From Geobacter sp. (GTDB taxonomy: Bacteria > Desulfobacterota > Desulfuromonadia > Geobacterales > DSM-12255), in contig VEOV01000116.1 in the NCBI GenBank assembly GCA_012026855.1, forward strand, positions 1-7,297: a stretch of DNA of 7,297 bases, read 5' to 3'. Below the pieces are notes generated by a model. The model saw nothing but the letters and a program-made list of their open reading frames with translations, did not search any database and was not told where the DNA came from. Of the stretch, positions 4,445 to 7,297 are shown in pieces. Position numbers and translations under genes: made by a program. Numbering within the stretch: position 1 is the stretch's first letter; the number at the start of each line of letters is the position of its first letter.

Positions 4445-5588
4445 TGATATTCATTCTGGCAGCGCGGAAAGCCGGCAGTATTCCTCCTGCCAGCCCCATG
4501 ATGATAGCAAACAGCATGGATTTCAGGATGATGCCGGGGGTGAGGGCAAAGGAGAAGGCCAGTTCGGCAAATGACTGCCAGTTCATGGTGGAGATGGTGA
4601 TCAGCTGCATGAAAGAGGCGGCAATCACTCCCAGAACCCCGCCGAACATGCCTAGAAAGAGCGCTTCCAGGACAAAGGCCGCCAGGATGCTGCCACGCTG
4701 GAAGCCGCGCGCCCGCAAGGTGCCGATTTCGGTGACGCGGTTGGCGACGGCGGCATACATGGTGATCATGGCGCCGATAATGGCACCGAGGGAGAAGATC
4801 AGTGTCAGGGTAAGGCCGAGTATTTTGAGGAACCTGGCCATGGCCTCCGACTGGTCGAGATAGTAGCGGGTCTCCCGCTTGGCTTCCACGGTGAGCCGCG
4901 GATCGCTTTCCAATGCTCCCTTCAGGGCGTCGAAATCTGCCGGGTCGCGCATTTTGAAGGTGACCGATGAGTAAACCGGCCGGCGGAACGACTGCATCAA
5001 TTGATCGGCATCACCCCATATCTCCGAAGAAAACCCGGTGGTGCCGGCGTCGAAGATGCCGACCACTGTCCAGTCGCGCATGGCAAAGCGCAGGTGTTCG
5101 CCGATGCCTGCCCCTTCGAAGCGGCGGGCGATGCTCTCCCCTGCCAGGATTTCGGAGGATCCGGGCCGCGGCAGCCGCCCCTCCTTCAGTCTGACCTGCG
5201 GCCTGATTGTCAGGGAGTTGCTGCCAATGCCGCGAATTACCACATTGGCCGGCTTGTTGCTCCCCCGCTTGTTAAGGTTGATCAGTACCACCAGTTCCTT
5301 GGCCAGGAGCGGCTGTCCGCCAGCACCCAGGGCCACTTCCGGCCGACTTTCCACGATGGATGCCTGGAGCCGTTCGACGCCGCTTTGCACTTCCGACTGG
5401 GAGCCGCTGCGGATGACAACCACATTGTCCGGAGAGCCGGTTTCCACGAGGGTCTTCTGGAGGCCTTCGGCCAGCATGAGGGTGGCCGCGAAGACGAACA
5501 CCACCAGCGCCATGCCGGTGGCGGTCAGGGCAGTGGTGAGACGCCTGGTCCAGAGGTTGCGGAAACTGTAGGAGATGGGAATCGGCAC
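4422..5588 (-). CDS. ABC transporter permease, MacB/FtsX (LolC/E-like) type, second permease
   Basis: A 388-residue inner-membrane protein. Seen: a transmembrane helix at about 19-42, a large extracytoplasmic domain (MacB-type periplasmic core) at about 45-250, then three more helices at about 256-280, 301-330 and 352-374 that form the FtsX domain, with the conserved cytoplasmic loop VANRVTEIGTLRARGF between helices 2 and 3. Family knowledge: such permeases pair with a LolD/MacB-like ATPase and use the periplasmic domain as a mechanical arm, moving lipoproteins, peptides, antibiotics or lipids rather than threading small solutes through a channel. The start is GTG at 5588, supported by AGGAGG 8 nt upstream. 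Its first base is the last base of the preceding permease's TAG stop. Substrate cannot be told from sequence. Confidence 0.9.
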   Translation of the reverse strand: MPIPISYSFRNLWTRRLTTALTATGMALVVFVFAATLMLAEGLQKTLVETGSPDNVVVIRSGSQSEVQSGVERLQASIVESRPEVALGAGGQPLLAKELVVLINLNKRGSNKPANVVIRGIGSNSLTIRPQVRLKEGRLPRPGSSEILAGESIARRFEGAGIGEHLRFAMRDWTVVGIFDAGTTGFSSEIWGDADQLMQSFRRPVYSSVTFKMRDPADFDALKGALESDPRLTVEAKRETRYYLDQSEAMARFLKILGLTLTLIFSLGAIIGAMITMYAAVANRVTEIGTLRARGFQRGSILAAFVLEALFLGMFGGVLGVIAASFMQLITISTMNWQSFAELAFSFALTPGIILKSMLFAIIMGLAGGILPAFRAARMNIIDALRAS

Positions 5589-5602
5589 TATCCGATCCTC
5601 CT
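5586..5602 (-). promoter_or_regulatory. Stop/start junction TAGTG with strong ribosome-binding site
   Basis: On the - strand AGGAGG (5602-5597) lies 8 nt before a GTG start (5588-5586), and the G of the preceding gene's TAG is the first base of that GTG. The site sits within the last codons of the first permease, so re-initiation would couple production of the two permeases. It justifies the non-ATG start. Confidence 0.8.
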
Positions 5603-6745
5603 CAGCCCTTCGGCAATCCTGATGGTCGCCCCGCGCCAGGTGGGGAACAGCCCCGCAATTATGCCGATCAGCAGAGCGGCGGCCAGCTGCATCAGAATAG
5701 TGGCAGTGGAGATCTGGAAGGCCGGGAAAAACTGGGCGAGCTCGGTTTCAATCCACTGGCCGGCCGGAAAGGTCAGCAGCACCCCGGCCACGCCGCCAAG
5801 CAGGGCAATGAAGAGGGATTCGCCGAACACTGTCCCGGCGATATGGTGCCATTTGAAGCCCATTACCTTCATGGTGGCGTATTCGGCGATCCGCTCCCTG
5901 GCGGTCATGGCCATGGTGTTGGCCGCCACCACCATGATAATGACGATCACCACATAGGAGACGATCTGGATGGCAGTCATAATCGCTTCGGTCATGGCGA
6001 CGAAGCCTAGTTGAAAGGCCTTCTCCGTCTCGGTGCGGGTCTCGGCCAGGGAGTTGCTGAACAGGGCATCCACTGCCCCGGCCACCTCGGCCGCCTGCTC
6101 CGGCCTGTTGATGCCGATCATGTAAAACCCTGCCTGGTCAGCCCGGCGCGGCACGGTCTTCCTGAGGGTCTCGTTGAGATAGTCCCAGTGGAAAAAGAGT
6201 ACCCGCTCTTCAGTACTCTTCTCCGCTCCCCGGTAAATGGCCCTTAGCACAAACTCCCACTGGCCGGGGAAGATGGTCCCCTTGAGGGTTATGGTATCGC
6301 CGATCTTCCAGCCGTACTTATCGGCCAGTTTTTTGCCGACCAGGCAGCCGCGCCGGTCGCGCAGCAGGGCATCACGCTGCTCAGGTGGCACCACAAACTC
6401 CGGATAGAGCTCCAGCAGGCCTTTCAGATCAAAGGCCTCATTGGCAAAGAAATGCTTCTCGTCGATATAGATGCCGCCAAACCAGTTGCCATAGGCGACG
6501 CTCTTGACCCCCGGAAGCTGGCGGATCCGGTCGTAGTAGGAGATTGGCAGGGAGAAGGTCAGGGAGATGGCGTTGCGGGTCACCAGCCTGGTGGCTGAGG
6601 AGCGCTCCACCCCCAGGTACCAGAGACCGACCAGGGTGTGCAGCAGGCCGAAAGCCGTGATGGCGATGGCTACGCCGGTAATGGTCAGGAAGGCGCGCAG
6701 GCGGTGGCGGAAGGCGTTGCGGAGGATCAGCTTAAGGATGAACAT
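5588..6745 (-). CDS. ABC transporter permease, MacB/FtsX (LolC/E-like) type, first permease
   Basis: A 385-residue inner-membrane protein with the same architecture as its downstream neighbour: a helix at about 19-42, an extracytoplasmic domain at about 45-250, then helices at about 256-280, 306-326 and 348-369, with the conserved loop TARERIAEYATMKVMGF (281-297) between the second and third. The two permeases are clearly diverged, so they probably form a heterodimer like LolC/LolE rather than the homodimer of MacB. The ATG at 6745 overlaps the end of the ATPase gene by 14 bp in another frame and has no good Shine-Dalgarno sequence, so it probably depends on translational coupling to the ATPase. 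Family and complex are confident; the transported substrate is unknown. Confidence 0.9.
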   Translation of the reverse strand: MFILKLILRNAFRHRLRAFLTITGVAIAITAFGLLHTLVGLWYLGVERSSATRLVTRNAISLTFSLPISYYDRIRQLPGVKSVAYGNWFGGIYIDEKHFFANEAFDLKGLLELYPEFVVPPEQRDALLRDRRGCLVGKKLADKYGWKIGDTITLKGTIFPGQWEFVLRAIYRGAEKSTEERVLFFHWDYLNETLRKTVPRRADQAGFYMIGINRPEQAAEVAGAVDALFSNSLAETRTETEKAFQLGFVAMTEAIMTAIQIVSYVVIVIIMVVAANTMAMTARERIAEYATMKVMGFKWHHIAGTVFGESLFIALLGGVAGVLLTFPAGQWIETELAQFFPAFQISTATILMQLAAALLIGIIAGLFPTWRGATIRIAEGLRRIG

Positions 6746-7297
6746 GCTGTAGCTCTGGGCTTACAGGGCCGTTGCCGTTTACCAGAACCCCCTTTTCCAG
6801 GTGGATCAGGCGGTTGGCCTGCTCGGCCGCCTTCGGATCATGGGTCACCATGATGACAGTTTTGCCGAAGGCGGTCACCAGCCTGCCCATGAGCGACAGG
6901 ATCTCGCCGGCCGAGACCCGATCCAGGTCGCCGGTCGGTTCATCCGCCACCAGGATGGCCGGGTCGGTCACCATGGCCCTGGCGATGGCTACCCGCTGCT
7001 GCTGGCCGCCTGACAGCTCGGCCGGGTAATGATCCGCCCGATCGGTGAGGTTTACCAGAGAGAGGACGGTTGCCACATGCTCATGGCGCTTCTTCCTGGA
7101 GAGCCCGGTGAGGAGCAGGGGCAGCTCCACATTTTCAAAGGCGCTCAATACCGGGATCAGGTTGTAAAACTGGAAGATGAACCCGACATGGCCGGCACGC
7201 CATGATGCCAGGTCGGCTTCGGCAAGAGTGGTGATTTCGACGTCATCGATGCAGATGCTGCCGCTGTCGACCTTGTCTAAGCCGGCAATGAGAATGA
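6732..7297 (-). CDS. ABC transporter ATP-binding protein, LolD/MacB type, N-terminus outside window
   Basis: The reading frame is open to the right edge. 187 complete C-terminal residues are present, and the Walker A motif and start codon lie beyond it. Seen, in order: the strand after Walker A (ILIAGLDKVDSG), the Q-loop GFIFQFYNLIPV, the signature LSGGQQQRVAIARAM (LSGGQ at 7016-7002), Walker B ILVADEPTGDLD (near 6956-6925) and the H-loop VTHD (His at 6842-6840). The Q-loop, NLIPVLSAFENVELPL and EPTGDLD are typical of the LolD/MacB/FtsE group, which serves FtsX-type permeases. The TTG at 7148 is not the start because conserved ABC sequence continues upstream of it. Its last 14 bp overlap the first permease gene, and the following genes on the same strand are its membrane partners. 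Cytoplasmic, peripheral to the inner membrane. Confidence 0.95.
   Translation of the reverse strand, partial: ILIAGLDKVDSGSICIDDVEITTLAEADLASWRAGHVGFIFQFYNLIPVLSAFENVELPLLLTGLSRKKRHEHVATVLSLVNLTDRADHYPAELSGGQQQRVAIARAMVTDPAILVADEPTGDLDRVSAGEILSLMGRLVTAFGKTVIMVTHDPKAAEQANRLIHLEKGVLVNGNGPVSPELQHVHP

Noticed and set aside
5001..5957. A 318-codon + strand reading frame spanning the junction of the two permease genes
   Set aside because: It shows no recognisable protein features, has GC-rich antisense composition, and lies opposite two well-supported FtsX-type permeases.
7146..7148. TTG at 7148 as the start of the ABC ATPase
   Set aside because: Conserved ABC sequence, including the Q-loop and the segment after Walker A, continues in frame to the window edge, so the gene is longer.

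Overview
The window reads as ordinary chromosomal DNA, GC-moderate to GC-rich and densely packed, from a Gram-negative bacterium. The proteins resemble those of Geobacter-type Desulfobacterota (Desulfuromonadales). That is an impression from protein style (a Spy/ZraP-like Cys-rich exported protein, a small LipM/LplA-like protein, a class-II PDE-like metallo-beta-lactamase, MacB-type ABC permeases), not a database result. No mobile element, tRNA, rRNA or CRISPR array was seen.

Layout. Two genes lie on the + strand at the left edge: the C-terminal end of an RluD-type pseudouridine synthase (2-301), then pgeF (307-1107). They are 5 bp apart, the same rluD-pgeF order as in Escherichia coli. Everything else is on the - strand. 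Read in the direction of transcription (right to left) it is: an ABC ATPase cut by the window edge (7297-6732), two FtsX/MacB-type permeases (6745-5588 and 5588-4422), a lipoate-protein ligase/octanoyltransferase-family protein (4361-3585), a secreted Cys-rich protein (3529-2984), a rho-independent terminator (2961-2926), the Hsp33 chaperone hslO (2886-1987), and a class-II cyclic-nucleotide phosphodiesterase-like hydrolase (1869-1111). That last gene runs tail-to-tail into pgeF with 3 bp between the stop codons.

How the genes work together. The ATPase and two permeases overlap (14 bp, then a TAGTG stop/start junction). They form one translationally coupled ABC export or lipid/lipoprotein-handling system. 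The lipoyl-family gene and the Cys-rich gene follow without a visible terminator until 2926-2961, so they may share transcripts with the ABC genes or use a weak promoter at about 4414-4444. hslO lies just beyond the terminator, with about 40 bp and no recognisable promoter of its own. The phosphodiesterase-like gene has its own upstream gap with a possible promoter and a perfect 6-bp inverted repeat.

The least ordinary item is the 181-residue exported protein at 2984-3529. It has a signal peptide, a CxxC pair, a Spy/CpxP/ZraP-like helical segment, and a metallothionein-like tail with 14 cysteines in 63 residues.
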